The notes: generated by a model not told the origin, from the letters alone. A stretch of 31,748 nucleotides of DNA from Alphaproteobacteria bacterium (GCA_005884465.1 VAZH01000025.1:1-31748), one strand, 5' to 3'. Shown: positions 23,722 to 31,748, numbered from the stretch's first letter. Translations and numbers: made by a program.

Positions 23722-25010
23722 TGACGGTGCAGGCCAGCAAAAGCGTAACTGATATCGACGAGATCGATCCGGATGCGCCGATCTTCGATTCACAGGCGTT
23801 CCGGCTGAACGACGAACAGGCCGCAATCATCGCGAGCGCGCGAAAGCTTGGCCAAAATGTGTTCGCGGGCCGCGCAGCGGCCTATGATCGTGACGCAAAA
23901 TTCCCGACCGAGAATTACAGGGACCTGCATCGCGCCGGTCTGCTCGGCATCGCCATTCCCAAAAAGCACGGCGGGCTCGGCGCAGATTATCAGACCTACG
24001 CCATAGCGGCGGCCGAGATCGGCCGCTATTGCGGCGCGACCGCGCTAACCTGGAACATGCACGTCTGCTCGACGCTGTGGTCCGGCCCGCTGGCCGACGA
24101 TCTCGAGATGGACGCCGCGACCCGCGCCGAGCACGAACGCCGGCGCGCCATCCACTACAAACGCATCGTCGAGGACGGCGCGATCTATTCGCAGCCCTTC
24201 TCGGAAGGCGGCGCGGCCGCGGCGGGCGGCGTTGCGTTCGGCACAGAGGCAAAACCGGTCAAAGGCGGCTGGCTCGTCACTGGCAAGAAGATTTTTGCGT
24301 CGCTTTCCGGCCATGCCGATTATTACGGCGTGCTCTGTACCGAAGTTGCCGAAGGTGAGAAGGCCTCCCGCCGCAACACGCTCTACCTCGCGATACCAGC
24401 CAAGGCCGCTGGCGTATCTGCCGTCGGCGACTGGGATCCGCTGGGCATGCGCGGCACGGTCTCGCGCACGCTGTTCTTTAAGGATGCATTCGTGCCGGAG
24501 GATGCGGCGCTGATGCCACGCGGTGTCTATTTTCAGGCAGCGATGCGCTGGCCGCACATGTTCCTGACGCTGTCGCCGACTTATGTCGGCCTGGCGCAGG
24601 CGGCTTACGATTTCACCGTGCGATACTTACGCGGCGAGGTACCGGACACGCCGCCGGTAAAGCGTCGGATGTATCCGACCAAGCAGATCGCGGTGGCGCA
24701 GATGCAGATCAAGCTGGAACAGGTCAAGGCGATCTGGTTTCAGGCGATCTCCGAAGCCCGCGCCAATCCGACCAAGGAGCAGGTGCTCCGCGCCTATGCC
24801 GCGCAGTATTCGGCAATGGAAGGCGCCAACGAGATCGCGACGCTGGCGATCCGCACCTGCGGCGGTCAGGCGATGCTGAAATCGCTGCCGCTGGAACGGA
24901 TCTATCGCGACAGCCGCTGCGGTTCGCTGATGCTGCCGTGGACTGCCGAACTCTGTCTCGATCGCATCGGCCGCGAAGCGCTGTACGAGACTGGCGAAGC
25001 GGACGAGTAA
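23718..25010 (+). CDS. Acyl-CoA dehydrogenase-family flavoprotein lacking the usual catalytic glutamate
   Basis: A 430-residue protein with the acyl-CoA dehydrogenase fold: N-terminal helical domain (FRLNDEQAAIIASARKLG), LGIAIPKKHGGLGADYQTYA at 76-95, the beta domain with GKKIFASLSGHADYYGVL, GDWDPLGMRGTVSRTLFF, and the C-terminal helices with AMEGANEIATLAIRTCGGQAML. The catalytic-base position, usually YEGT after the YRD arginine segment, reads SLMLPWTAE (403-411) and has no Glu at that point. The isovaleryl-type alternative Glu is not evident either. It may be a dehydrogenase with another base, or a non-dehydrogenase member such as a flavin monooxygenase. It overlaps the gene before by 4 bases and is 2 bases from the next. 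Confidence 0.87.
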   Translation: MMTVQASKSVTDIDEIDPDAPIFDSQAFRLNDEQAAIIASARKLGQNVFAGRAAAYDRDAKFPTENYRDLHRAGLLGIAIPKKHGGLGADYQTYAIAAAEIGRYCGATALTWNMHVCSTLWSGPLADDLEMDAATRAEHERRRAIHYKRIVEDGAIYSQPFSEGGAAAAGGVAFGTEAKPVKGGWLVTGKKIFASLSGHADYYGVLCTEVAEGEKASRRNTLYLAIPAKAAGVSAVGDWDPLGMRGTVSRTLFFKDAFVPEDAALMPRGVYFQAAMRWPHMFLTLSPTYVGLAQAAYDFTVRYLRGEVPDTPPVKRRMYPTKQIAVAQMQIKLEQVKAIWFQAISEARANPTKEQVLRAYAAQYSAMEGANEIATLAIRTCGGQAMLKSLPLERIYRDSRCGSLMLPWTAELCLDRIGREALYETGEADE

Positions 25011-25012
25011 CT

Positions 25013-26548
25013 GTGGACCTCTGCAGTTTGATCGAGCGCAACGCGGCGTTCACGCCGGACAAGCCCGCGATCATATTTGAGGGCGAGGCTTTGAGTTACG
25101 CGGGCTTGAGTGCACGCATCGACCAGACGGCATGCGCGCTGAAGGCTGAATTGGGTGTCAGCCGCGGCGATCGCGTCGCGATCCTCAGCTTGAACAGGTC
25201 TGACTATCTGGTGCTGCTTTATGCCTGCGCACGGCTCGGCGCGATGCTGGTGCCGCTGAACTGGCGTCTTGCAGTGGCCGAGCAATTGTTCATTCTGTCG
25301 GATGCCGGGGTAAAGGTGCTGGTGCTCGAGCAGGCTTTTGCGGAGATTCTGCCAGCGCTTGAAAAAAGCCTGCCTAACACAGCCATCGTGGGGCTCGATT
25401 TTACCCCTCCCAAGGGACGCGCGTTTGACCTGCTGCTGGCGCAAGCGCGCGGCGACGGCCGCAATCCGCATGCTGATTTGTCTTGTCCGCTGCTGATTGT
25501 CTACACATCGGGCACGACAGGAAGACCCAAGGGCGCGGTGCTGCGACAGGAGGCTTTACTGTGGAACGGGGTGATGAGCCAGCACATGCACGCCCTCACC
25601 TCGGATGATCATGTGCTCACCGTGCTGCCTTTTTTCCACGTCGGCGGCCTCAACATTCAGACCACGCCGGCCCTGCACCACGGTGCCACCGTGACGATCC
25701 ATCCGCGCTTCATTCCGGAAGTAGCGCTCGCCACCATTGAACGGGACCGTCCAACATTGACGGTGCTGGTGCCCGCAATCATTCAGGCGGTGACCGACCA
25801 TCCCGATTGGACCTCGACCGATCTGTCTTCGCTAAAGGCGATCTCGACCGGATCGACCGTCGTGCCACCGCATCTGATCGAACGCTTTGTCGCGCGCGGC
25901 GTGCCGGTGCTGCAGGTCTACGGCTCGACCGAAACCTGCCCGGTTGCGATCTATACCCGCCTCGGCGGCGATCTTTCGCGTGTCGGCTCGACCGGCCTCC
26001 CCGGCCTCTGCTGCGAAGCGGCGGTGATCGATGATTCCGGCGTCGAGCTGCCGCCGGACACACCGGGCGAGATCGTCGTGCGTGGTCCCAACGTTTTCTC
26101 GGAATATTGGGGCAATGAAGCAGCGACCCGGGAGGCGCTGCACGACGGCTGGTATCGCACCGGCGACATCGGCCGCCGCGATGCCGACGGTTATTTTTGG
26201 GTGCACGACCGCAAGAAGAACCTGATCATTTCCGGCGGCGAAAACATCTATCCGGCCGAGGTCGAACGCGTGCTTCTGGAGCACCCCGATGTGGTTGAAT
26301 GCGGCGTCATTGGCCGGTCTGATCCCAAATGGGATGAGGTACCGGTCGCCTATGTTATCAGACGGGCGGGCTGTTCGGTCGAGGCGGAGGATCTGAAGGC
26401 GCATGTGCTGACGCAGCTTGCCCGCTTCAAGGTGCCGCGCGATATTGTTTTTGTCGACGATTTGCCGCGAACGGCCTTGGGCAAGGTCCAGCATTTCATG
26501 CTGAGACAGCTTGCCGAGCCCACGCGCGCGCAAGGAGAGACCCATTGA
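25013..26548 (+). CDS. Acyl-CoA ligase (AMP-binding, fatty/aryl-acid type)
   Basis: A 511-residue adenylate-forming ligase. The GTG at 25013, two bases after the previous stop, gives the normal N-terminus VDLCSLIERNAAFTPDKPAIIFEG; the longer open frame upstream lies inside the previous gene. Motifs are VYTSGTTGRPKGAVLRQ (near residue 165), VYGSTETCPVAIYTR, GWYRTGDIGRRDADGYFWVHDRKK, SGGENIYPAEVE and the C-terminal catalytic lysine in PRTALGKVQHF. It is clearly a different subfamily from the ligase at 11273. It may activate a free acid made by the hydrolase, or a second aromatic/alicyclic substrate. Substrate unknown. Confidence 0.9.
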   Translation: MDLCSLIERNAAFTPDKPAIIFEGEALSYAGLSARIDQTACALKAELGVSRGDRVAILSLNRSDYLVLLYACARLGAMLVPLNWRLAVAEQLFILSDAGVKVLVLEQAFAEILPALEKSLPNTAIVGLDFTPPKGRAFDLLLAQARGDGRNPHADLSCPLLIVYTSGTTGRPKGAVLRQEALLWNGVMSQHMHALTSDDHVLTVLPFFHVGGLNIQTTPALHHGATVTIHPRFIPEVALATIERDRPTLTVLVPAIIQAVTDHPDWTSTDLSSLKAISTGSTVVPPHLIERFVARGVPVLQVYGSTETCPVAIYTRLGGDLSRVGSTGLPGLCCEAAVIDDSGVELPPDTPGEIVVRGPNVFSEYWGNEAATREALHDGWYRTGDIGRRDADGYFWVHDRKKNLIISGGENIYPAEVERVLLEHPDVVECGVIGRSDPKWDEVPVAYVIRRAGCSVEAEDLKAHVLTQLARFKVPRDIVFVDDLPRTALGKVQHFMLRQLAEPTRAQGETH

Positions 26549-27639
26549 AGATCGCGGTGCTTGGCGGCGGCAACGGCTCCTTCGCAGCCGCAGGCGATTT
26601 TGCGCTGCAAGGCCATGACGTCCGCTTGTGGCGACGCGATGCGGCTGAGGTAGCGGCCCATCGGGCCGTGGGCTCGCGCATTATGCTTAAGGACGCCAAT
26701 GGCCGGCGCGACGTGCAACTGGCGCAAGTGACTACAGACATCGCCGAAGCCGTCCGGGATGCTGAACTGATCTTGTGCCCCACACCGGCCTTTGCGCAGC
26801 AGGATATTGCGAGGCTGCTCGCGCCGCATCTAATCGATGGGCAGGTGGTATTCCTGCCGCCGGCAACCTTCGGCTCGATGATCTTTGCGAGAGCCCTCCG
26901 CGACGCCGGCAACCGCGCGGCGGTGGGCTTTGCTGAGACCGGCACGCTGCCGTGGCTGACGCGCAAGCACGGACCGTTCGAAGTCGCCATCACCATACGC
27001 GCCAAACGGCTGCCGGTCGGCGTATTTCCACTGAAGGCTGCCGGGCATGCGCTAGATGTAATCGGGCGGGCATTTCCCGGCGTGATTGAGTCCTGCGGCG
27101 ACGCGCTGTCGGCGGCGCTGATGAATGCCGGCCCGATCATCCATCCGCCGCTGATCGTGATGAATGCCGGCGCCATCGAACATTTCGGGCGTTGGGACAT
27201 TCACAAGGAAGGCACGCAGGCTTCGATCCGCCGGGTCACGGACGCGCTCGACGCCGAACGCATCGCGGTACGCGAACGCTTTGGCTATGGCAGCCCGCAC
27301 TTTCCACTGGCCCATCATTACGCGACCGAGGGCGAGCAATGGATGTATGGCCGTGGCTCGCATGACCGCCTGACCGATTCCGGCGACTGGCGCGAGCGGA
27401 TTGTGCTCGCAGAGCATCGCTATATGCGGGAAGATTTACGCCTTGGTCTGTCGTTTCTGGCCTCAATTGCTGAGCTGGCCGGCGTTGCAACGCCGCTGGT
27501 GAAAGCTTTTCTGACTATCGGAGGAGCGATCTGCGGCGAGGATTTCATGAATCAGGGACGCACTCTCGCAAGTCTCGGTCTCGGCGATCTCGACCGCGAG
27601 CGATTGCAGACTTTGTTGCGGGAAGGCTTTCGCCAATGA
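26545..27639 (+). CDS. NAD/NADP octopine-dehydrogenase-family protein
   Basis: A 364-residue oxidoreductase. The start is TTG at 26545, supported by AAGGAG 7 bases upstream and by the Rossmann fold beginning at once (KIAVLGGGNGSFAAAGDFALQGHDVRLW). The C-terminal half is the all-helical opine-dehydrogenase domain: GPIIHPPLIVMNAGAIEH with the catalytic-type His, then FGYGSPHFPLAHHY. Family members reduce imines formed from an amino acid and a 2-oxoacid, or act on 2-/3-hydroxy acids. It overlaps its neighbours by 4 bases on both sides, between an acyl-CoA ligase and a 3-hydroxyacyl-CoA dehydrogenase, a surprising company for an opine enzyme. Its role here is unknown. Confidence 0.87.
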   Translation: MKIAVLGGGNGSFAAAGDFALQGHDVRLWRRDAAEVAAHRAVGSRIMLKDANGRRDVQLAQVTTDIAEAVRDAELILCPTPAFAQQDIARLLAPHLIDGQVVFLPPATFGSMIFARALRDAGNRAAVGFAETGTLPWLTRKHGPFEVAITIRAKRLPVGVFPLKAAGHALDVIGRAFPGVIESCGDALSAALMNAGPIIHPPLIVMNAGAIEHFGRWDIHKEGTQASIRRVTDALDAERIAVRERFGYGSPHFPLAHHYATEGEQWMYGRGSHDRLTDSGDWRERIVLAEHRYMREDLRLGLSFLASIAELAGVATPLVKAFLTIGGAICGEDFMNQGRTLASLGLGDLDRERLQTLLREGFRQ

Positions 27640-28628
27640 CTACTCGTTCCACGATTGCCTGTCTCGGCGCCGGCCGCATGGGCCGCGGCATTGCGGTGGC
27701 ATTCGCCTATGCCGGCCACGCCGTCATCCTGATCGATGTCAAGTCGCGCTCTACGGACCAGTTCGCGACGCTCGAGGCCGAGGCGCTCGGCGAAATCAGG
27801 AAGACGATGGCAAGCCTGGCGCGGTTTGGATTGCTGGCGGAGAAGGACGCCGGCGCGGTGGTCGCCCGCGTCTCCGTGATGCCCGTGCAAAATATGGCCG
27901 CCTCGCTCGCCGCCGCCGGCATCGTGTTCGAGGGCGTGCCGGAAGTGATAGACCTCAAGCGCGAGGTGCTAGCGGCGGCCTCAAAATGCGTCGGGCCTGA
28001 AATCATCATCGCCTCGACGACGTCGACGATTCTGGTCGACGACCTCTCCGGCGCGGTCGATCACCGTGAGCGCTTTCTCAACGTGCACTGGCTTAATCCT
28101 GCCTATCTGATTCCGCTGGTCGAGATTTCGCCAGGGGCTGCCACGAACCCGGCCGTCATTGCGCGGGTCAAGACCTTGCTCGAGAGCATCGGCAAGGTGC
28201 CGGTGGTGTGTGCAGCCACGCCGGGCTTCATCGTACCGCGCATCCAGGCGCTCGCCATGAACGAGGCGGCGCGGATGGTGGAAGAGGGCGTCGCCAGCGC
28301 CGAAGACATCGACAAGGCGATCCGCTACGGCTTCGGTTTCCGCTACGCGGTGCTGGGGCTTTTGGAGTTCATCGACTGGGGTGGCGGCGATACTCTGTTT
28401 TACGCCAGCCGGTATCTCGAAGGTACGCTTGGCAGCGACCGCTATCGCGCGCCCGAGGTGATTTCACGCAACATGCGCGACGGCCGCATCGGCCTGCGGA
28501 CTGGCGCCGGCTTCCTCGACTATTCCGGCCTCGACGTCGACGCCTACCGCGAGCAGCGGCTCGCCGCCCTCGTCGAAATGCTCAGGCATTTCGGATTGGC
28601 AAGGCCGCCGGTACTCGATCGGGATTAG
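27636..28628 (+). CDS. 3-hydroxyacyl-CoA dehydrogenase (HAD/beta-hydroxyacid type)
   Basis: A 330-residue NAD-dependent enzyme, starting with an ATG that overlaps the previous stop (ATGA). It has the Rossmann motif GAGRMGRGIA at 11-20 and the catalytic His151-Glu163 pair in NVHWLNPAYLIPLVEI. The helical C-terminal domain starts at PGFIVPRI, where the family's usual Asn after FIV is Pro. It carries one C-terminal domain, as in single-function 3-hydroxybutyryl-CoA and carnitine dehydrogenases. It should oxidise a 3-hydroxy intermediate in the beta-oxidation-like branch. Its stop codon interlocks with that of the convergent NicX-like gene (TTAG shared). Confidence 0.9.
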   Translation: MTTRSTIACLGAGRMGRGIAVAFAYAGHAVILIDVKSRSTDQFATLEAEALGEIRKTMASLARFGLLAEKDAGAVVARVSVMPVQNMAASLAAAGIVFEGVPEVIDLKREVLAAASKCVGPEIIIASTTSTILVDDLSGAVDHRERFLNVHWLNPAYLIPLVEISPGAATNPAVIARVKTLLESIGKVPVVCAATPGFIVPRIQALAMNEAARMVEEGVASAEDIDKAIRYGFGFRYAVLGLLEFIDWGGGDTLFYASRYLEGTLGSDRYRAPEVISRNMRDGRIGLRTGAGFLDYSGLDVDAYREQRLAALVEMLRHFGLARPPVLDRD

Positions 28629-29671
28629 CCGAACACGTCCTGCAGCACGCCTTCGCGGACCACGGCGACGCCGTCGAGTTCGATCGTGGTGCCCATCATG
28701 GGAAGATCGAAATGGCCGGCGGTGTAGCGCCCGGCGAATTCATTGGCGCCGGTGGAAAACAGGAAGTTGCCGGCAACAGCGCGCAGCTCGGTGCCGTTGG
28801 TATCGCGCTGGTCGTACATCGCCAGCGCCTCATAGCGGGCGCCGGGATTCATGCCGAACCCGACATGGGATACCGCATAGGCCTCGCGGTCGCCCCACGC
28901 CGCGAGATAGGCGCGCATCATCATCGCGTCGGCGCCCTCGCCTTCAAGATCGGTAACGTAATCGTTCCTCAGCATCATCCGAACCGGCGACGTCAGATAA
29001 CGCTTGAAAGTCAGATTGATGTCGCCGGCCGCCATCACAAGCGTACCGTTGACGGTGCCGCTCTTGGGAAAGCTGACGACGATGCCGCCGGGCCAATGCG
29101 CCAGCGTGCCCGGTTTGTCGGTCCAGCCCCACACGCCAACCGTCGAGGCGCCGGCCATGTCGACGTTGAGGTCGGTCCCCGCTTTGGAGGTCACGCGCAT
29201 CCGCTTGGTTCCGCGCAGCATTTTCGCCGCCGCGCGCACGCGCTTTTCCAGTGCCGCATCGGGCACCATGCGCTCGAGCGCTTCGGGATGCTCGTTGGAG
29301 ATAACCAGGATGCGCGCGCCCGCTTTCAGTATTTCCGGGGTCTCTACCGCGTGCATCAGCCCCTCGATGGTGCAATCGACCACGAAACCCGCTTGCTGCA
29401 GTGCTGTGACAACCGGCGCAAGCCGCTGGATCACCTCGCTGGCGCCGGTTGAGCGGATCGGCACGATCTGGCGGTTGCGCGGCGTCGGTACGATGACGTG
29501 AAACGGCTTTGCGCCCATCCGTAACAGCGCGAGTTCGGCCAGATGAACGTTGAGCGCGCGCGACTGCGTCTCCGAAAGTATCGCAGCGGTGTCACCGGGT
29601 TTAACCGCGCACCGCTCGAAAATCTCGCAGAACGCGTCGATCCATTTCGCTTCGATGCGATCCGCCAACAT
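28625..29671 (-). CDS. NicX-like Fe(II) ring-cleavage dioxygenase (2,5-dihydroxypyridine 5,6-dioxygenase family; M29-peptidase-like fold)
   Basis: A 348-residue protein, the same length as Pseudomonas NicX (about 350), with collinear blocks recalled from that family: AGARILVISNEHPEALERM (118-134), SKAGTDL (162-168), DKPGTLAHWPGG (185-196), VSHVGFGMNP (267-276) and GNFLFSTGAN (301-310). The three metal ligands of NicX correspond to His269, His320 and Asp322 (GHFDLP), all present. NicX opens the pyridine ring of 2,5-dihydroxypyridine. The substrate here could instead be an aminohydroxybenzene-type ring, and an aminopeptidase-like activity is the other annotation seen for this fold. It is the last gene of the ABC transporter operon, 27 bases after the permease gene, so the transporter probably supplies its substrate or a precursor. 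Confidence 0.75.
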   Translation of the reverse strand: MLADRIEAKWIDAFCEIFERCAVKPGDTAAILSETQSRALNVHLAELALLRMGAKPFHVIVPTPRNRQIVPIRSTGASEVIQRLAPVVTALQQAGFVVDCTIEGLMHAVETPEILKAGARILVISNEHPEALERMVPDAALEKRVRAAAKMLRGTKRMRVTSKAGTDLNVDMAGASTVGVWGWTDKPGTLAHWPGGIVVSFPKSGTVNGTLVMAAGDINLTFKRYLTSPVRMMLRNDYVTDLEGEGADAMMMRAYLAAWGDREAYAVSHVGFGMNPGARYEALAMYDQRDTNGTELRAVAGNFLFSTGANEFAGRYTAGHFDLPMMGTTIELDGVAVVREGVLQDVFG

Positions 29672-29698
29672 GCTTTTAGCTCCAGCTCAAGCGTTGCA

Positions 29699-30466
29699 TC
29701 AGACTTCCGGAAATCCTCGCAGCAAGTAGGACCGCAGCCCCTGCAGCAGGCCGTTGAGAATCAGTCCCAGCAGCGAAATCGTGATCAGCGGAACGAACAT
29801 GTCGACTGCCTGAAAGGTCCGCGCCGCCGTCACCAGGAGATGGCCGAGACCCTCGGTCGAGGTAATCATTTCGGCGAGGAACACCACGATGCAGGAGATC
29901 ACCAGCCCGATGCGGCAGCCGGTCAAGATTGAAGGCACCGCCGCCGGCAGCACAACCTTGAACAAGATTTGACGGCGTGGCGTACCCGCCGCCATCGCCG
30001 ACCAGATCAGCTTCTGTTCCACCATCGACGCGCCGTAATAGGTCGAAAGCAGAATCGGAAACAATGCGTCAGCGGCAACGAGCGTGATCTTCGATTCGTG
30101 GCCGAAGCCGAGCAACAACAGTAGTGCCGGGTACAGCGCGACCTTGGGCAGCGGTGCCAGTACCCGCACGATAGGACGCACCACTGCGTTGATCGCCGGG
30201 ATGGCCGCGGCGATAAGACCGATGGTGACGCCCAGGATCACCGCGATCGAGAAGCCTGCGAACAAGCGGAACAGCGTGGCCGCAATCTCGTGCTGAAACG
30301 TAGTGTTAGTGAGTTGCTGCGCGAGCCTCATGAGCACGACACCGGGCGGTGGCAACAGCGTCGCCGGGGCGTAACCAAACGATGCAATCGCCTGCCAAAC
30401 TGCGATCAGCAGCGCGATCGGTGCGATCCCAAGCAGAACATCTGATGTAACAGCGCGTGCGTTCAT
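29699..30466 (-). CDS. ABC transporter permease (SsuC/TauC type), second subunit
   Basis: A 255-residue inner-membrane permease with about six helices. The ATG at 30466 overlaps the stop of the preceding permease gene (ATGA), and sequence upstream in this frame is a shadow of that gene. The EAA-type loop is WSAMAAGTPRRQILFKVVLPAAVPSILTGCRIGL near residues 160-190. This BPD_transp_1 class serves nitrate, taurine, sulfonate and many aromatic or pyrimidine-type substrates. Two different permeases in tandem indicate a heterodimeric channel. Confidence 0.9.
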   Translation of the reverse strand: MNARAVTSDVLLGIAPIALLIAVWQAIASFGYAPATLLPPPGVVLMRLAQQLTNTTFQHEIAATLFRLFAGFSIAVILGVTIGLIAAAIPAINAVVRPIVRVLAPLPKVALYPALLLLLGFGHESKITLVAADALFPILLSTYYGASMVEQKLIWSAMAAGTPRRQILFKVVLPAAVPSILTGCRIGLVISCIVVFLAEMITSTEGLGHLLVTAARTFQAVDMFVPLITISLLGLILNGLLQGLRSYLLRGFPEV

Positions 30467-31248
30467 GCGAAACTCAATGGAATGTCGAAGCCTGGCTCGG
30501 ACCATCTTACGAGCCTGCTGCGCAGCTTTTCGAAGGCGGCGTCGAGACCGATGCCCATTGCGCCAATGATGATGATCATCGCGTAGACGGTGTCGTACTG
30601 TCCCATATCGAGCGAATTGAACAGGATATTTCCGGCGCCGGACTGCCGCGCGATCATCTCGCTCGTAACCATGGTGATCAGCGCGAGCACCAGCCCGGTG
30701 CGGCAGCCGGTGAGAATTTCCGGCAGCGCCGCCGGCAGTACGATCCGAGTCATCCGCTGCATTGCCGACAGCCCCATGGCAGCGCCCGACCACAGCATCT
30801 TTTCCTCGACCGCTTTTGCGCCCTGAAAACTGTGATAGATCACGGGGAGGCTGACGCCGAGAAAGATAACCAGTATTTTTGCAACTTCGCCGACGCCGAG
30901 CCAGAGCATGATGATCGGCATCAGCGCAGCCTTCGGCACCGGATAGGTCACCATCAGCAGCGGATTGAAAAACGACGCCACGCCGCGGCTCCGGCCCATC
31001 ATCAATCCGAGCGGGATAGACACCATAATAGCAACGCCGAAGCCGATCGCCATGCGCCGGATCGATGCCAGAATGTTGATCAGGGATTCCTTGTCGCCAA
31101 GGATGGAGGGGATGGCGCGAAGTGCTTCCAGCGCGGTCGGAAAACTGTCAGTGCTCAGGATTAGCGCAGCGACCTGCCAGACCCCAAGCAGGCCGAGGCA
31201 GGCCAGCAGCGGCGCCAAACGCGAGATGAGTGCGTGACCTGAAATCAT
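30463..31248 (-). CDS. ABC transporter permease (SsuC/TauC type), first subunit
   Basis: A 261-residue permease, starting at an ATG that overlaps the stop of the ATPase gene (ATGA). It has about six hydrophobic helices and the ATPase-contact loop WSGAAMGLSAMQRMTRIVLPAALPEILTGCRTGL. It is similar to but clearly distinct from the next permease (shared core LPAAxPxILTGCRxGL). Transport substrate is not predictable from the permease; the NicX-like enzyme in the operon hints at an N-heteroaromatic or aminoaromatic acid. Confidence 0.9.
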   Translation of the reverse strand: MISGHALISRLAPLLACLGLLGVWQVAALILSTDSFPTALEALRAIPSILGDKESLINILASIRRMAIGFGVAIMVSIPLGLMMGRSRGVASFFNPLLMVTYPVPKAALMPIIMLWLGVGEVAKILVIFLGVSLPVIYHSFQGAKAVEEKMLWSGAAMGLSAMQRMTRIVLPAALPEILTGCRTGLVLALITMVTSEMIARQSGAGNILFNSLDMGQYDTVYAMIIIIGAMGIGLDAAFEKLRSRLVRWSEPGFDIPLSFA

Positions 31249-31748
31249 GGCTGCAACTTGTCTTCGCTGGTGTCATCGATCATGCGCTCGATTTCGACGA
31301 CGTATTTCTGATAACGGGGATCTAGCAGAAGCTCTGCCCGGCGGCGCGGACGCGCCAGATTGATATTGACGACCTGTTTGATACGGCCGGGCGAACGCGT
31401 CATCACCACAACCTTGTCCGACAAGAACACCGCCTCATCGACCGAGTGCGTTACAAACAGCACGGTCTTGCGGTCGCGTTCCCAGATATTGAGCAAGTCG
31501 TTCTGCAGCCGCGTGCGGGTATGCGCATCGAGCGCGCCGAACGGCTCGTCCATCAGCAGCACCGCGGGGTGATAGGCCAGCGTCCGCGCCAGCGCGACGC
31601 GCTGCTTCATGCCCCCGGACAGTTCCTTCGGGTAAAAGTGCTCAAAACCCCTGAGGCCGACCATCTCGATCAGGCGGCGGCTTTGCGCTTCAGCTTCGGC
31701 GTGCTTGACGCCCTGCTGGCGCGGACCATACATCACGTTGCCGAGCAC
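31245..31748 (-). CDS. ABC transporter ATP-binding protein (SsuB/TauB type), C-terminal part
   Basis: The window ends inside this gene: the frame is still open at 31748, so the first 90 or so residues with Walker A are missing. The visible 168 codons hold the signature LSGGMKQRVALARTLA, Walker B LLMDEPFGALDA and the switch histidine in VTHSVDEAVFLSDKVVVM, all intact and typical of the nitrate/sulfonate/taurine importer ATPases. It is the first visible gene of the minus-strand operon that continues with two permeases and the NicX-like gene. The binding protein of this transporter must lie beyond the window. Confidence 0.9.
   Translation of the reverse strand: MLGNVMYGPRQQGVKHAEAEAQSRRLIEMVGLRGFEHFYPKELSGGMKQRVALARTLAYHPAVLLMDEPFGALDAHTRTRLQNDLLNIWERDRKTVLFVTHSVDEAVFLSDKVVVMTRSPGRIKQVVNINLARPRRRAELLLDPRYQKYVVEIERMIDDTSEDKLQP

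Noticed and set aside
22612..23826. A 404-codon minus-strand open frame across cupin 2 and the hydrolase
   Set aside because: It spans an intergenic region, two genuine plus-strand genes and an operator-like site, and shows no domain.

Overview
The window reads as chromosome of a GC-rich alphaproteobacterium of the Bradyrhizobium/Rhodopseudomonas kind. The grounds are many ABC and Bug-type uptake proteins, CoA-based aromatic catabolism, dense overlapping operons with GTG/TTG starts, and short palindromic intergenic repeats of the kind scattered in Bradyrhizobium genomes. This placement is inference from gene content, not from a marker gene. No rRNA, tRNA, CRISPR array, insertion sequence or phage gene was seen.

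Layout. 1-6131: the tail of a ModA-like binding protein, then a branched-chain-amino-acid-type (HAAT) ABC transporter operon: binding protein, LivH, LivM, LivG, LivF. Its livH is split by an almost perfect 599-bp tandem duplication that shifts the frame. 6144-10661: a mixed stretch with a small membrane protein, a Crp/Fnr regulator with a recognisable promoter, a frameshifted small secreted protein, an orphan TctC/Bug binding protein, two small hypothetical genes and a CHAD-domain protein. 10786-28628: a large aromatic-acid degradation island. It has 2-aminobenzoate-CoA ligase plus a RidA protein, an HGGxW alpha/beta hydrolase plus a MarR regulator, a second HAAT binding protein plus a cupin, an FAD monooxygenase, and the two-domain 2-aminobenzoyl-CoA monooxygenase/reductase (also annotated salicylyl-CoA 5-hydroxylase). 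An unusual crotonase, an SDR and a second cupin follow. Last comes a five-gene overlapping operon: hydrolase, acyl-CoA-dehydrogenase-like protein, acyl-CoA ligase, opine-dehydrogenase-like protein and 3-hydroxyacyl-CoA dehydrogenase. 28625-31748: on the minus strand, an SsuBC/TauBC-type ABC transporter operon that ends in a NicX-like (2,5-dihydroxypyridine 5,6-dioxygenase family) ring-cleavage enzyme.

How it fits together. The central route is probably anthranilate (or a related 2-substituted benzoate) to its CoA thioester, then dearomatising hydroxylation and reduction by the fused enzyme, then loss of the amino group (RidA is a candidate), then beta-oxidation-like steps. A repeated AT-rich motif, roughly TTTTAnACTTnAAGCAATT, sits just upstream of the ligase, the monooxygenase/reductase, the SDR, the five-gene operon, the MarR gene itself and the second binding protein. 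I read it as the MarR operator, which would make these scattered units one regulon. The least explained parts are the two cupin paralogues, the acyl-CoA-dehydrogenase-like protein without the usual catalytic glutamate, the crotonase without the usual glutamate pair, and the opine-dehydrogenase-like enzyme.
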